A stretch of 64,000 nucleotides of DNA. It comes from Thalassospira sp. (GTDB lineage: Bacteria; Pseudomonadota; Alphaproteobacteria; Rhodospirillales; Thalassospiraceae). Below, piece after piece: positions 48,569-58,458 of the stretch; within the stretch, counting starts at the first letter, position 1, and each line of letters opens with the position of its first letter. The notes below the pieces were generated by a model. The model made no database searches, was not told the DNA's origin, and worked only from the letters and a program-made list of their open reading frames with translations. The position numbers and the translations under genes are program-made. Location: NCBI RefSeq assembly GCF_002709775.1, contig NZ_PAQR01000008.1, forward strand, positions 62,001-126,000, written 5' to 3'.

Positions 48569-49948
48569 ATGTCCCTGTCTTTCCTGTTGCTCGCGGTTGC
48601 CGCACTTTGTGCGCTGTCCTTTTATTTTGGACGCCAGCGGGCCGTAGCGCTCTCGGGCGGCCGACACAGCAATCTTCATTCCTTGCCGGTTCACTACGGG
48701 GCTTACACAGCAGCATGGTGCGGTCTTCCCGCACTCGCACTGCTTTTGATCTGGTACATGTTCCAGGGTTCGGTCATCGAAGCCCTGATCGTGTCCGACT
48801 TGCCGCAGGAAATTCTTGATGACTCCGGCCGTCTGTCGCTTGCGCTGAACTCGATTTCACTGATTGCAGCGGGCAATGGCCAGCACCTGACGGTCGAACC
48901 GGAAATTGTTGATGCCGGTCGCCGTCTTGCCAACATCCAGACGATTGCCAACGCCGCACTGGTCGTTGTGATGCTGAGCGGCGCGGTCCTTGGCCTGTCG
49001 CTTTCCTATCGCAAGATCACAGCCGACATGCGCGCACGTAACAATATCGAACGCATCGCGCGCTATGTGATGATTGCCTGCTCGGCGATTGCGATCCTCT
49101 CCACGGTCGGTATCGTCTTCTCGCTTCTGTTCGAAGCGCTGCACTTCTTTACCAAGATCAACCCGCTCGAATTCCTGTTTGGTCTGGAATGGAGCCCGCA
49201 AACCGCGATCCGCGCCGATCAGGTCGCATCCGAGGGTGCCTTTGGCGCGATCCCGCTTTTTGTCGGGACACTGCTGATTACCCTGATCGCCATGTGCGTT
49301 GCGGTGCCGATCGGTTTGTTCTCAGCCATCTATATGGGCGAATATGCCTCTCCGAAATTCCGTGCGATTGCCAAACCGGCACTGGAAATCCTCGCAGGCG
49401 TTCCCACGGTTGTTTACGGCTTCTTTGCAGCCCTCACCGTTGCACCGTTCCTGCGTGATAACGGTGCGATCCTGGGCCTTGATGTCAGTTCCGAAAGTGC
49501 GCTGGCAGCGGGTCTGGTCATGGGCATCATGATCATTCCGTTTGTCTCATCGCTTTCTGATGACGTCATGTCGCAGGTGCCGAAATCTCTGCGCGATGGC
49601 TCGTATGGTCTGGGTGCCACCAAATCGGAAACCATCCGCAACGTGATTTTCCCGGCGGCTCTTCCTGGCATCGTCGGGGCGGTGTTGCTCGCGGTGTCGC
49701 GTGCGATTGGTGAAACCATGATTGTTGTGATGGCGGCTGGTCTTGCTGCGAACATGACGGCAAACCCGCTTCAGGCTGTAACAACCGTCACGGTGCAGAT
49801 TGTCACCCTTCTGGTCGGGGATCAGGAGTTTGACAGTGCCAAAACCCTCTCGGCCTTCGCGTTGGGGCTGGTTCTTTTCCTTGTCACCTTGGGCTTGAAC
49901 GTATTTGCCCTTAAGGTTGTTCAGAAGTATCGCGAGAAATATGACTGA
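48569..49948 (+). CDS. pstC: Phosphate ABC transporter permease PstC
   Basis: Long N-terminal extension plus permease signature (LEILAGVPTVVYGFFA; GLGATKSETIRNVIFPAALPGI). Confidence 0.94.
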   Translation: MSLSFLLLAVAALCALSFYFGRQRAVALSGGRHSNLHSLPVHYGAYTAAWCGLPALALLLIWYMFQGSVIEALIVSDLPQEILDDSGRLSLALNSISLIAAGNGQHLTVEPEIVDAGRRLANIQTIANAALVVVMLSGAVLGLSLSYRKITADMRARNNIERIARYVMIACSAIAILSTVGIVFSLLFEALHFFTKINPLEFLFGLEWSPQTAIRADQVASEGAFGAIPLFVGTLLITLIAMCVAVPIGLFSAIYMGEYASPKFRAIAKPALEILAGVPTVVYGFFAALTVAPFLRDNGAILGLDVSSESALAAGLVMGIMIIPFVSSLSDDVMSQVPKSLRDGSYGLGATKSETIRNVIFPAALPGIVGAVLLAVSRAIGETMIVVMAAGLAANMTANPLQAVTTVTVQIVTLLVGDQEFDSAKTLSAFALGLVLFLVTLGLNVFALKVVQKYREKYD

Positions 49949-51290
49949 TATGGCATCTCTTATGGAAGACAGAGCTGCGGCCAAAGTGATCTCTGACAAT
50001 CTGCGTAAGCCGGTTGACTGGGACAGCCCGAAAATCGCCCGTAACATCAAAAAACGTTACGCCGCCGAACGCCGCTTTAAAATCTATGGCCTGGTTGCGA
50101 TCGGTATCGCGCTTCTGGCGCTTTGCATGCTGGCAACCTCGATCGGCTCGAAAGGCTACAGCGCCTTTTACCAGACCTATGTTCAGCTCGAAGTGCATTT
50201 CGATCCGGCGGTGATTGATCCGGATGGCACCGGTGATCCGGCCGTGATTGGCCGTGCGAACTTTGATGGTCTGATCAAGCAGTCCCTGCGGGATCGCTTC
50301 CCGGACGTGACCTCGCGCAGTGACAAGCGTGACCTTTATGGCATCGTATCGGGTGGCGCTTCTTATGATCTGCGTGAACGGGTTCTCGAAAATCCGAGCC
50401 TGATCGGGCAGACGCGCACCATCTGGCTGATCTCGGGTGATGATTTCGATATGCTGAACAAAGGCTATATCGATCCGACCGTTGCTGAAGGCGACCGTCG
50501 CCTCAATGATCAGGAAGTCAGCTGGTATAACGACCTCGTCGAAGCCGGCGCGGTGGAAAAACAGTTCCACACCCGCTTCTTCACCAGCGGTGACTCCCGC
50601 GAGCCGGAACTGGCTGGCATCTGGGGGGCTGCGGTTGGTTCGTTCTATACCCTGCTTGTGACCCTGGCCCTGTCCTTCCCGATTGGTGTTCTGGCCGCGG
50701 TTTACCTGGAAGAGTTCGCACCGAAGAACCGCTTCACCCAGATTGTCGAGGTCAACATCAACAACCTGGCTGCTGTGCCGTCCATCGTCTTTGGTCTGCT
50801 TGGTCTTGAGGTGTACCTCAATGTCATGCACTTGCCGCGTTCGGCCCCGGTTGTCGGTGGTTTGACGCTGGCCCTGATGACGCTGCCGACCATCATCATT
50901 GCCTCGCGGGCTGCGATCAAGGCGGTGCCGCCGTCGATCCGTCAGGCTGCATTGGGTCTTGGGGCATCCCCGGTTCAGACCGTGACCCATCATGTCCTGC
51001 CGCTTGCGATGCCGGGCATCCTGACCGGGACGATCATTGGCATGGCACAGGCTTTGGGTGAAACCGCACCGCTTCTGATGATCGGTATGGTGGCCTTTAT
51101 TGTCGATATCCCGGGCGGGGCACTTGACCCGGCAACGGTTCTGCCGGTCCAGATCTATCTGTGGGCGGACAGCCCGGAACGTGCCTTTGTCGAGAAAACC
51201 TCGGCAGCGATTATGGTGTTGCTGGCATTCCTTGTCCTGATGAATGGACTGGCTGTGTATCTGCGCAAAAAATTTGAACGGAAGTGGTAA
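49941..51290 (+). CDS. pstA: Phosphate ABC transporter permease PstA
   Basis: [56 protein letters not shown]; start overlaps the pstC stop. Confidence 0.94.
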   Translation: MTDMASLMEDRAAAKVISDNLRKPVDWDSPKIARNIKKRYAAERRFKIYGLVAIGIALLALCMLATSIGSKGYSAFYQTYVQLEVHFDPAVIDPDGTGDPAVIGRANFDGLIKQSLRDRFPDVTSRSDKRDLYGIVSGGASYDLRERVLENPSLIGQTRTIWLISGDDFDMLNKGYIDPTVAEGDRRLNDQEVSWYNDLVEAGAVEKQFHTRFFTSGDSREPELAGIWGAAVGSFYTLLVTLALSFPIGVLAAVYLEEFAPKNRFTQIVEVNINNLAAVPSIVFGLLGLEVYLNVMHLPRSAPVVGGLTLALMTLPTIIIASRAAIKAVPPSIRQAALGLGASPVQTVTHHVLPLAMPGILTGTIIGMAQALGETAPLLMIGMVAFIVDIPGGALDPATVLPVQIYLWADSPERAFVEKTSAAIMVLLAFLVLMNGLAVYLRKKFERKW

Positions 51291-51291
51291 A

Positions 51292-52095
51292 ATGGCTGCT
51301 GTATCCCAGAGCGCAATGGCGGCAAAGCCGTCGGTCGAAAATCCGAAAATGACTGCGCGTAACCTTGATCTTTTCTATAGCGACAATCAGGCCCTGTATG
51401 AGGTCGACCTGGATATCGCCGAAAAGCAGGTAACCGCGCTGATTGGCCCGTCGGGCTGTGGTAAATCCACCTTCCTGCGCTGCCTTAACCGCATGAATGA
51501 CACCATTGACGGTGTCACCATCAAAGGCGAAGTCACCCTTGATGGCCGCGACATCTATGACAAGCGCATCGACGTGGTTCAGCTGCGCGCACGCATCGGC
51601 ATGGTGTTCCAGAAACCGAACCCGTTCCCGAAATCGATCTATGACAACGTGGCCTATGGCCCGCGTATTCATGGTCTGGTCAATTCCCGTGACGAGCTTG
51701 ACGAAATCGTCATGACCTCGCTTGAGCGTGCCGGTCTTCTCAAAGAAGTCAAAGATCGCCTGCAGTCGCCGGCAACCGGTCTTTCCGGTGGTCAGCAGCA
51801 GCGCCTTTGCATCGCACGTGCGGTCGCCGTTAGCCCGGAAGTCATCCTGATGGATGAGCCGTGCTCGGCCCTTGATCCGATCGCGACTGCGAAGGTCGAG
51901 GAACTGATCGACGAGCTGCGCTCAAACTACACGATCGTGATTGTGACCCACTCCATGCAGCAGGCTGCCCGTGTGTCACAGCGCACCGCGTTCTTCCATC
52001 TCGGCAAGCTGGTCGAAGTCGGCGAAACCGATCAAATCTTTACCAACCCGAAGGACGAACGCACCAAGGGTTACATTACCGGCCGCTTCGGTTAA
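51292..52095 (+). CDS. pstB: Phosphate ABC transporter ATP-binding protein PstB
   Basis: Walker [44 protein letters not shown]. Confidence 0.97.
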   Translation: MAAVSQSAMAAKPSVENPKMTARNLDLFYSDNQALYEVDLDIAEKQVTALIGPSGCGKSTFLRCLNRMNDTIDGVTIKGEVTLDGRDIYDKRIDVVQLRARIGMVFQKPNPFPKSIYDNVAYGPRIHGLVNSRDELDEIVMTSLERAGLLKEVKDRLQSPATGLSGGQQQRLCIARAVAVSPEVILMDEPCSALDPIATAKVEELIDELRSNYTIVIVTHSMQQAARVSQRTAFFHLGKLVEVGETDQIFTNPKDERTKGYITGRFG

Positions 52096-52116
52096 GTGAG
52101 CCAGGAGTACGCATAA

Positions 52117-52839
52117 ATGGCTGAAGAACATACCCATATCGTAAGTTCGTTCGACGAGGAACTGACCCGTCTGAACAACATCATCTCGCAAATGGGCGGG
52201 CTTGCCGAAAGCCAGCTTATTTCCTCGATCCGCTCCATCGTCAAACGCGATTCCGAGCTGGCCGAAAAAGTCATCCTGTCCGATCAGCGCATCGACGTTC
52301 TCGAACAGGAAGTCCAGGACTTTGCCGTCCGTCTGCTGGCGCTCCGTCAACCGATGGCAGATGACCTGCGTCAGGTCGTAACGGCCCTTAAGCTGTCAAA
52401 CGATCTTGAACGCATCGGTGATCTTGCGAAAAACATCGCCAAACGCGCACAGGTGCTCAACCAGATCCCGCCGATCCGCCCGGTCCAGGCGATCCCGAAC
52501 ATGGCCAAGCTGGCCCAGGAAATCATCAAGGATGTCCTGGACGCCTATATCGAAAGCGACGCCGACAAGGCCCACCGTGTCTGGGAACGCGATCAGGAAG
52601 TCGATGACATGTACAATTCGCTGTTCCGCGAATTGCTGACCTACATGATGGAAGATCCGCGCAACATCACCGCGTCGACCCATTTGCTGTTCATTGCCAA
52701 GAACATCGAACGTATCGGTGACCACGCCACCAACATCGCCGAAACGATCTATTACCGGATCAAGGGCGAAGACCTGCCGGGCATTGAACGGCCAAAAAAC
52801 GACGCAGCGAACTTCGCTGTTGTCGAACCAAATGAGTGA
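52117..52839 (+). CDS. phoU: Phosphate signalling complex protein PhoU
   Basis: HIVSSFDEELTRLNNIISQMGGLAE; LRQVVTALKLSNDLERIGDLAKNIAKRA; KNIERIGDHATNIAE. Confidence 0.96.
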   Translation: MAEEHTHIVSSFDEELTRLNNIISQMGGLAESQLISSIRSIVKRDSELAEKVILSDQRIDVLEQEVQDFAVRLLALRQPMADDLRQVVTALKLSNDLERIGDLAKNIAKRAQVLNQIPPIRPVQAIPNMAKLAQEIIKDVLDAYIESDADKAHRVWERDQEVDDMYNSLFRELLTYMMEDPRNITASTHLLFIAKNIERIGDHATNIAETIYYRIKGEDLPGIERPKNDAANFAVVEPNE

Positions 52840-52856
52840 CACTGGAGCATAGGAAG

Positions 52857-53555
52857 ATGGACCCAACGGTTCTTATCGTCGAGGACGAGGCTGCAATCGT
52901 AACCATGTTGCGCTACAACCTCGAACGAGAGGGGATGCAGGTTGTCGAAGCCGGAGACGGTGACGAAGCGTTGAAAATCATGGCTGAAACCCATGTCGAT
53001 CTTGTCTTGCTCGACTGGATGCTGCCGGTGATGTCGGGCATCGAAGTCTGCCGTCAGATCCGTCGCAAGCCTGAAAGCCGCGATTTGCCGGTGATCATGG
53101 TCACTGCACGCGGCGAAGAAGGCGACCGTATCCGTGGTCTTGATACCGGTGCTGATGACTATGTCACCAAGCCGTTTGCCATTGGCGAGCTGCTGGCGCG
53201 TATCCGTGCGCTTCTCCGCCGATCCGGTCCGGCGCAACCACAAGGGCAGTTGATCTATTCCGATATCGAAATGGATCTCGCCGCTCACCGTGTCAGCCGC
53301 AATGGCAAGGCCATCCATCTTGGCCCGACGGAATTCCGTCTGCTGCGCTATTTCCTTGAGCATCCGGGGCGTGTTTTCTCGCGCGAACAGTTGCTTAACG
53401 CAGTCTGGGGCCCGAACATCTATGTCGAAACCCGCACCGTTGACGTCCATATCCGTCGCCTGCGCAAGGCACTCAATGACGTCAAAGGGACCCGCGATAT
53501 CATCCGCACTGTCCGTGCGGCAGGTTATGCGCTCGACTCAGAAACCGCTGCCTAA
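52857..53555 (+). CDS. phoB: Phosphate regulon response regulator PhoB
   Basis: VLIVEDEAAIVTMLRYNLEREG; winged-helix output HLGPTEFRLLRYFLEHPGRVFSREQLLNAVWG. Confidence 0.95.
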   Translation: MDPTVLIVEDEAAIVTMLRYNLEREGMQVVEAGDGDEALKIMAETHVDLVLLDWMLPVMSGIEVCRQIRRKPESRDLPVIMVTARGEEGDRIRGLDTGADDYVTKPFAIGELLARIRALLRRSGPAQPQGQLIYSDIEMDLAAHRVSRNGKAIHLGPTEFRLLRYFLEHPGRVFSREQLLNAVWGPNIYVETRTVDVHIRRLRKALNDVKGTRDIIRTVRAAGYALDSETAA

Positions 53556-53580
53556 GCCGGTTTCGATAGACAATCTCATG

Positions 53581-53616
53581 AAAAACCCCCGCGGCAGCGT
53601 GCCTCGGGGGTTTTTT
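53581..53616. terminator. Terminator between phoB and the convergent antiporter gene
   Basis: AAAAACCCCCGcggcagcgtgcctCGGGGGTTTTTT. Confidence 0.9.
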
Positions 53617-53636
53617 GTTTTAAGGCCGTAACGGCT

Positions 53637-55385
53637 TTAGGATTTTTTCTCTGCCGGCTTATCCGAATTCTCTGAAGGCCCCTGTTTGCGCTGCATACGC
53701 GGCGCCAGCTCGTTCATCAGAAGCATATCCGCCCGGCGGAATTTGGCGATTTCGGCATCGATATCTTCCTGCGGCACATCACAGGCTGCCAGAACGTGAT
53801 CAGACAACCGCAGCCCGGTTTCAAGCACTTCCGGGATGGCGGCATCCGCGCCATGGCGGGATAGCGGCCCGATATGGGTGATGTCCTGCGCACGGGCAAA
53901 GATCTTCAGATGCGGATAATGTTGCCTTAAAAGCGCAACCGTCTTCTCGGTCGCATGCGGGTTCCCCATGGCGACAACCGCAATTCTTGCTTCATCGGTG
54001 TGCGCGGCCCGGAAAGTTTCCGGTCGTGACCCGTCTGCAAAGTAAACCGGCAGGCCTTCTGCGCGACCGCGCGAGACTTGCTGCGCGTCACTATCAAGCA
54101 CCAGAAACGGAATATTCCGGGTCTTGAGCAACCTTGCCAGAACCCTGCCAACGCGGCCGCTGCCGATCACCAGAACATGCTGGTGGATGCCCTCGGATTC
54201 CTCGGCAATCTTGCCAAGCTGATCTTCTTCCTTGGGATGAAGCTTTTCTTCAATTTTGTGACCAAGACTGATCAGGGTCGGGGTCAGCGCCATCGAAATC
54301 GCCACCACCGGGATCAGCATCGCTGCAACATCAAGCGGCACGGCACCGTTCTGTGCGGCCAGGGCAAACATCACAAAGGCAAATTCACCGCCAGCGGCCA
54401 GGCTCATGCCGACCCGGATGGCAAGACCGGTCTCAAACCGCATGGCGCGCGCCAGCCCGAACAGAACCGCTGTCTTGATCGCCAGCAACAAGACCAGCCA
54501 CATGACGATGCTGCCGAACTCGTTATAAACAACGTCCGCATCGACCGACATGCCCACCGACATAAAGAACAGCGACAGGAAAACACCGCGGAACGGGGAA
54601 ATGTCGGCTTCGATCTGATGGCGGAATTCGGTTTCGGCCAGCATCACACCGGCAATGAAGGCCCCCAGTGCCATCGAAAGCCCGGAAACCTCGGTAAGGG
54701 TGCTCGCGGCCAGCACCACGAACAATGTGCCAATGGCAAACAGTTCCGGGTTTTTAAGCGACGCGATATAGCGAAACAGCCGCGGCAGCACATAGCGCCC
54801 GACAAGCAATAACAACGCGACCGATCCAAAACCAAGCAGGATGCTCATCCACGGGCTGGTTTCGGTTCCGGCGTCACCCGCCGCCTGCACCATAATCAGG
54901 AACGGGCCAACCGCCACGTCCTGCAACAACAGGATGGCAAGGGCCGCACGGCCAAACCGGGTATTAAGCTGCCGGTCATCGGAAAGCTGTTTCAGGATAA
55001 TCGCGGTCGATGAAAGCGCAAGCGCACCGGCAATGACAAGGGCCGTCGGCAGGGCAAATTCCATCGCCACCAGAAGCCCCAAAAGGGCCGCCATCGACAC
55101 CAGAATTTGTAAAAGTCCCAAACCGGCAAACCGCCCGCCAATAACCCGCAGACGATCACGCGAAAGCTCCAACCCGATCATGAACAGCAGGAAAACAACG
55201 CCAAGCTCGGCCACGGTCGAGATGTCTTCACGCTCGGCAATCAGGCCAAAGCCGAAAGGACCGATAAAGAACCCGCCAATCAGAAAGCCGATGATCGAAT
55301 TTGCACGCAGCTTGTGCGCAATCGGCACCGCAATGATTGCGGCAGTCAGAATAAGAAACAGCTCGAACAGAACGCTGTGATGCAT
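53637..55385 (-). CDS. CPA2 family cation:proton antiporter with TrkA-N domain (KefB/YbaL-like)
   Basis: Multi-TM Na_H_exchanger pattern (FLLFMIGLELSRDRLRVI), then Rossmann HVLVIGSGRVGRVLARLLK. Confidence 0.92.
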   Translation of the reverse strand: MHHSVLFELFLILTAAIIAVPIAHKLRANSIIGFLIGGFFIGPFGFGLIAEREDISTVAELGVVFLLFMIGLELSRDRLRVIGGRFAGLGLLQILVSMAALLGLLVAMEFALPTALVIAGALALSSTAIILKQLSDDRQLNTRFGRAALAILLLQDVAVGPFLIMVQAAGDAGTETSPWMSILLGFGSVALLLLVGRYVLPRLFRYIASLKNPELFAIGTLFVVLAASTLTEVSGLSMALGAFIAGVMLAETEFRHQIEADISPFRGVFLSLFFMSVGMSVDADVVYNEFGSIVMWLVLLLAIKTAVLFGLARAMRFETGLAIRVGMSLAAGGEFAFVMFALAAQNGAVPLDVAAMLIPVVAISMALTPTLISLGHKIEEKLHPKEEDQLGKIAEESEGIHQHVLVIGSGRVGRVLARLLKTRNIPFLVLDSDAQQVSRGRAEGLPVYFADGSRPETFRAAHTDEARIAVVAMGNPHATEKTVALLRQHYPHLKIFARAQDITHIGPLSRHGADAAIPEVLETGLRLSDHVLAACDVPQEDIDAEIAKFRRADMLLMNELAPRMQRKQGPSENSDKPAEKKS

Positions 55386-55638
55386 GGCGAAAATCGATCC
55401 GGAAGGCGGTAAATGTCTGAAAATAACGAGATTACAAGGATAACGAAAATAACCCTGCCAGTCGTGGGTAAATTTGACGCATTTGCAAAATTCACAGCTC
55501 TGTCTTCACGCGTCATTCTGCCGTGCTTCGTCGTATGGCACGCGATGGGTGCGCAGAATGTCACATCCTGATGGCTTGCCATTCGCGCTGCCAAATGCCA
55601 TCTTCCGCGGGCCTGACAAAAGGCCGGTTTAATCGCTT

Positions 55639-56619
55639 TTGAAACGAGCAGATATTTTGGAACAGCTTATCCCCTATATTCAGATCATCGCAGGTCTTGT
55701 TCTCCTGACGGCAGGTGGTGAATTCATTGTAAGGGGGGCTGTTGGTCTTGCACTTCTGCTTGGCGTTTCCAAGGTCATCGTCGGTCTGACGATTGTCGCG
55801 GCTGGTACGTCCGCCCCGGAATTTGTCGTCTCGCTGAACGCATCGCTCAAAGGCACGGCCGACATTGCCATGGGCAACGTGGTTGGCTCCAACATTGCCA
55901 ATATCCTGTTGATCCTCGGTGCAGTCGCGCTTCTGAAACCGGTCGCTGCATCGCGCGTGACCGTGGTGCGTGATGGCGGCACCATGTTGCTGGGCACTTT
56001 ACTGTTTATCGGTTTTTGCATGTTCGGTGTGATCGAACGCTGGTCCGGGGCGATCATGCTCTGTGTCTTGGCGGCGATCTGGTACTTTACCTATAAGCAT
56101 GACAAGAACTCGCCAAGTGACGCCAGCCACCTTCACGAAGAAGAAGTCGATGAAGTCGGTGAAAAGCCCAAAGGCTGGACCAAGCCGATCATCGCAACCG
56201 TGATCGGGATTGTCGCCCTGATGTTTGGCGCGGAATGGCTGGTCGAAGGCGGCGTCTCGGTCGCCCGTCAGTTCGGCGTCTCCGAAGCCGTCATCGGCCT
56301 GACCCTTGTGGCGTTTGGCACGTCGCTTCCGGAGCTGGCCGCATCGGTTGTTGCCGCCTTCCGTGGCCATTCCGACGTTGCACTTGGTAACGTGTTTGGT
56401 TCGAACCTTCTGAACCTGCTTGTGATCATTGGCGGTGTTTCGCTGATCGCACCGATCCCGGTCCCCGATCAGATCATGAATTCCGATATCTGGATCATGC
56501 TGGCGGTGACGGTTGGTTTGCTGGGCGTTGCCTATGCCCTGCGCAAGATTTCGCGCATCACCGGCGTGGCATTCGTGATTGCCTATCTGGTCTATGTCTT
56601 CCAACTTGTCGTAGCATAG
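55639..56619 (+). CDS. Calcium/sodium antiporter (CaCA family, YrbG-like)
   Basis: Two alpha repeats: VIVGLTIVAAGTSAPEFVVSLNASLKG...GNVVGSNIANIL and VIGLTLVAFGTSLPELAASVVAAFRG...GNVFGSNLLNLL. Confidence 0.95.
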   Translation: MKRADILEQLIPYIQIIAGLVLLTAGGEFIVRGAVGLALLLGVSKVIVGLTIVAAGTSAPEFVVSLNASLKGTADIAMGNVVGSNIANILLILGAVALLKPVAASRVTVVRDGGTMLLGTLLFIGFCMFGVIERWSGAIMLCVLAAIWYFTYKHDKNSPSDASHLHEEEVDEVGEKPKGWTKPIIATVIGIVALMFGAEWLVEGGVSVARQFGVSEAVIGLTLVAFGTSLPELAASVVAAFRGHSDVALGNVFGSNLLNLLVIIGGVSLIAPIPVPDQIMNSDIWIMLAVTVGLLGVAYALRKISRITGVAFVIAYLVYVFQLVVA

Positions 56620-56685
56620 ACAGTTCAATCAGTCCCCGACCGGTAATGAATAGGTCGGGACGCTTTGATAAGGATCGCGGCAGCA

Positions 56686-57456
56686 ATGACAGGTCAGTCT
56701 CCAAAGTCGGTTTTGATCACCGGTGCTGCAAAGCGCATCGGTCGGGCGGTCACCCTTGATCTTGCCAGCAACGGCTATGACATCGCCCTTCATTGCAACA
56801 ATTCGCGTAGCGATGCCGAAATCCTTGCCGCCGAGGTCCGCGACCTTGGCCGGCGCGCCTGCGTCGTGTCCGCCGATCTCGCAAACGAGGACGACACACA
56901 TCGTCTGCTGGCCGATGCCAAGGAACAGCTGGGGCCGGTCGGGATTCTGATTAATAACGCCTCGACCTTTGAATATGATGATGTGAAAACTGCGACCCGC
57001 GAAAGCTGGGATCTGCATATGGAAACCAATCTGCGCGCACCCTTTGTCCTGTCGCAGGAATTTGCCAAACACCTGCCGGACGACTGCAAGGGCGCGATCA
57101 TTAACCTGATTGATCAGCGCGTTTGGAATCTCACCCCGCATTTCATGACCTATACATTGTCAAAGGCGGGGCTTTGGACCCTGACGCAGACCCTGGCACT
57201 GGCTTTGGCGCCCAAAATTCGGGTCAATGCCATCGGACCGGGCCCCGCACTGCCTAGTAGCCGACAAACACAGGAAGTTTTCGACGCACAATGCGCTAAA
57301 ACACCCCTGAAAATAGGGACAAACCCGCAAGAGATTTGCGACGCGGTTCGATTTTTCCTTGCCGCACCGGCCATCACCGGGCAAATGTTAGCCCTTGACG
57401 GCGGGCAGCACCTCGATTGGGCGCCCAGTGGCGAAGATGATGCGCCCAACGAATGA
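56686..57456 (+). CDS. SDR-family oxidoreductase (FolM/pteridine reductase-like)
   Basis: LITGAAKRIGRAVTLDLASNGYDIALHCNNS; NNASTFEYD; YTLSKAGLW; located immediately before folB. Confidence 0.85.
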   Translation: MTGQSPKSVLITGAAKRIGRAVTLDLASNGYDIALHCNNSRSDAEILAAEVRDLGRRACVVSADLANEDDTHRLLADAKEQLGPVGILINNASTFEYDDVKTATRESWDLHMETNLRAPFVLSQEFAKHLPDDCKGAIINLIDQRVWNLTPHFMTYTLSKAGLWTLTQTLALALAPKIRVNAIGPGPALPSSRQTQEVFDAQCAKTPLKIGTNPQEICDAVRFFLAAPAITGQMLALDGGQHLDWAPSGEDDAPNE

Positions 57457-57558
57457 TGCCTGGCGGTGATCGGAAAAATCACTGCCAAACATCGGGCCGG
57501 ACATGCATGGTGACGTTAATCGGCTCATGCAAGAAAGCAGCACAGGGAAGACCGGAAT

Positions 57559-57984
57559 ATGACCGCAGGCCTTAAAAAGGACGCCAAAATTACCGCACTG
57601 CCATTTGCCGATCTGGCTGGCAGTCTGCGCCGTGTCTTCGTGCGTGACATGATCATTCACACCTCTATCGGTGTTTACGAACACGAAAAAGAAGCCCCGC
57701 AGCGTGTACGGATCAATCTTGATCTCGAAGTGCTCGAAGGCGACGGTGTCCAGAATGACGACATCACCACCGTGCTCAGCTACGAGGATCTGGTTGTCGG
57801 CACCCGTCGCATCTGCCAGGACGGTCACACCAACCTTGTGGAAACCCTTGGGGAAAAACTCGCCGATATGTGTCTTGCCGATCCGCGCGTTCGCAAGGTG
57901 ATCGTCAGAGTTGAAAAGCTCGACGTTTTTGAAGATGTCACGGCGGTCGGTGTTGAAATCGAACGCCACAATATCGCGCGCTGA
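57559..57984 (+). CDS. folB: Dihydroneopterin aldolase
   Basis: VRDMIIHTSIGVYEHEKEAPQRVRINLDLEV; YEDLV; LVETLGEKLADMCL; VRVEKLDV. Confidence 0.9.
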   Translation: MTAGLKKDAKITALPFADLAGSLRRVFVRDMIIHTSIGVYEHEKEAPQRVRINLDLEVLEGDGVQNDDITTVLSYEDLVVGTRRICQDGHTNLVETLGEKLADMCLADPRVRKVIVRVEKLDVFEDVTAVGVEIERHNIAR

Positions 57985-58073
57985 TCACCGTTAACGATCC
58001 CGAAAAAATTTACTTTTTCAGACCGGCAATCCAAGGGACTCTATGATTCCTCTGGGCCGAATCGCAATTGCGC

Positions 58074-58281
58074 TTATTCACAAGCATCTGGCGAATGTGA
58101 ATCAAAGGAAAATATTCGATTTTTACGACTGTATTACCGAATGATTTCAGGTTGACAGTATTTTTATTGAAGTATTTCAATGACTTAACTGTTTTGCTCA
58201 ATAAATGGGCACTTCACAGAACGTTAAGACTCTCAAGGGGTGCAGGAAGTCACCCCCCTATTACCCACATAGTTATCCACA
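58074..58281. promoter_or_regulatory. Cluster of DnaA-box-like 9-mers flanking an AT-rich stretch
   Basis: TTATTCACA (58074-58082) and TTATCCACA (58273-58281) match TTATNCACA; TTACCCACA (58261-58269) and inverted TGTGAATCA (58096-58104) are one mismatch away; intervening DNA is AT-rich. Confidence 0.5.
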
Positions 58282-58458
58282 GACTTGGTGGACATCTTTT
58301 TTGGCATGGCGATTCCCCCGGATGCAGTTGCGGTGTTAATCTTTTCCGCTATGTTCCAATGCGTGTTTGCCAGTGACGACCGTCACAACTTTGAATGTAT
58401 TTTAGAGTCTGCTGCAGCTTGATTGAACAGCAACAGATTTGCCTGATCGCGGAGTGCC

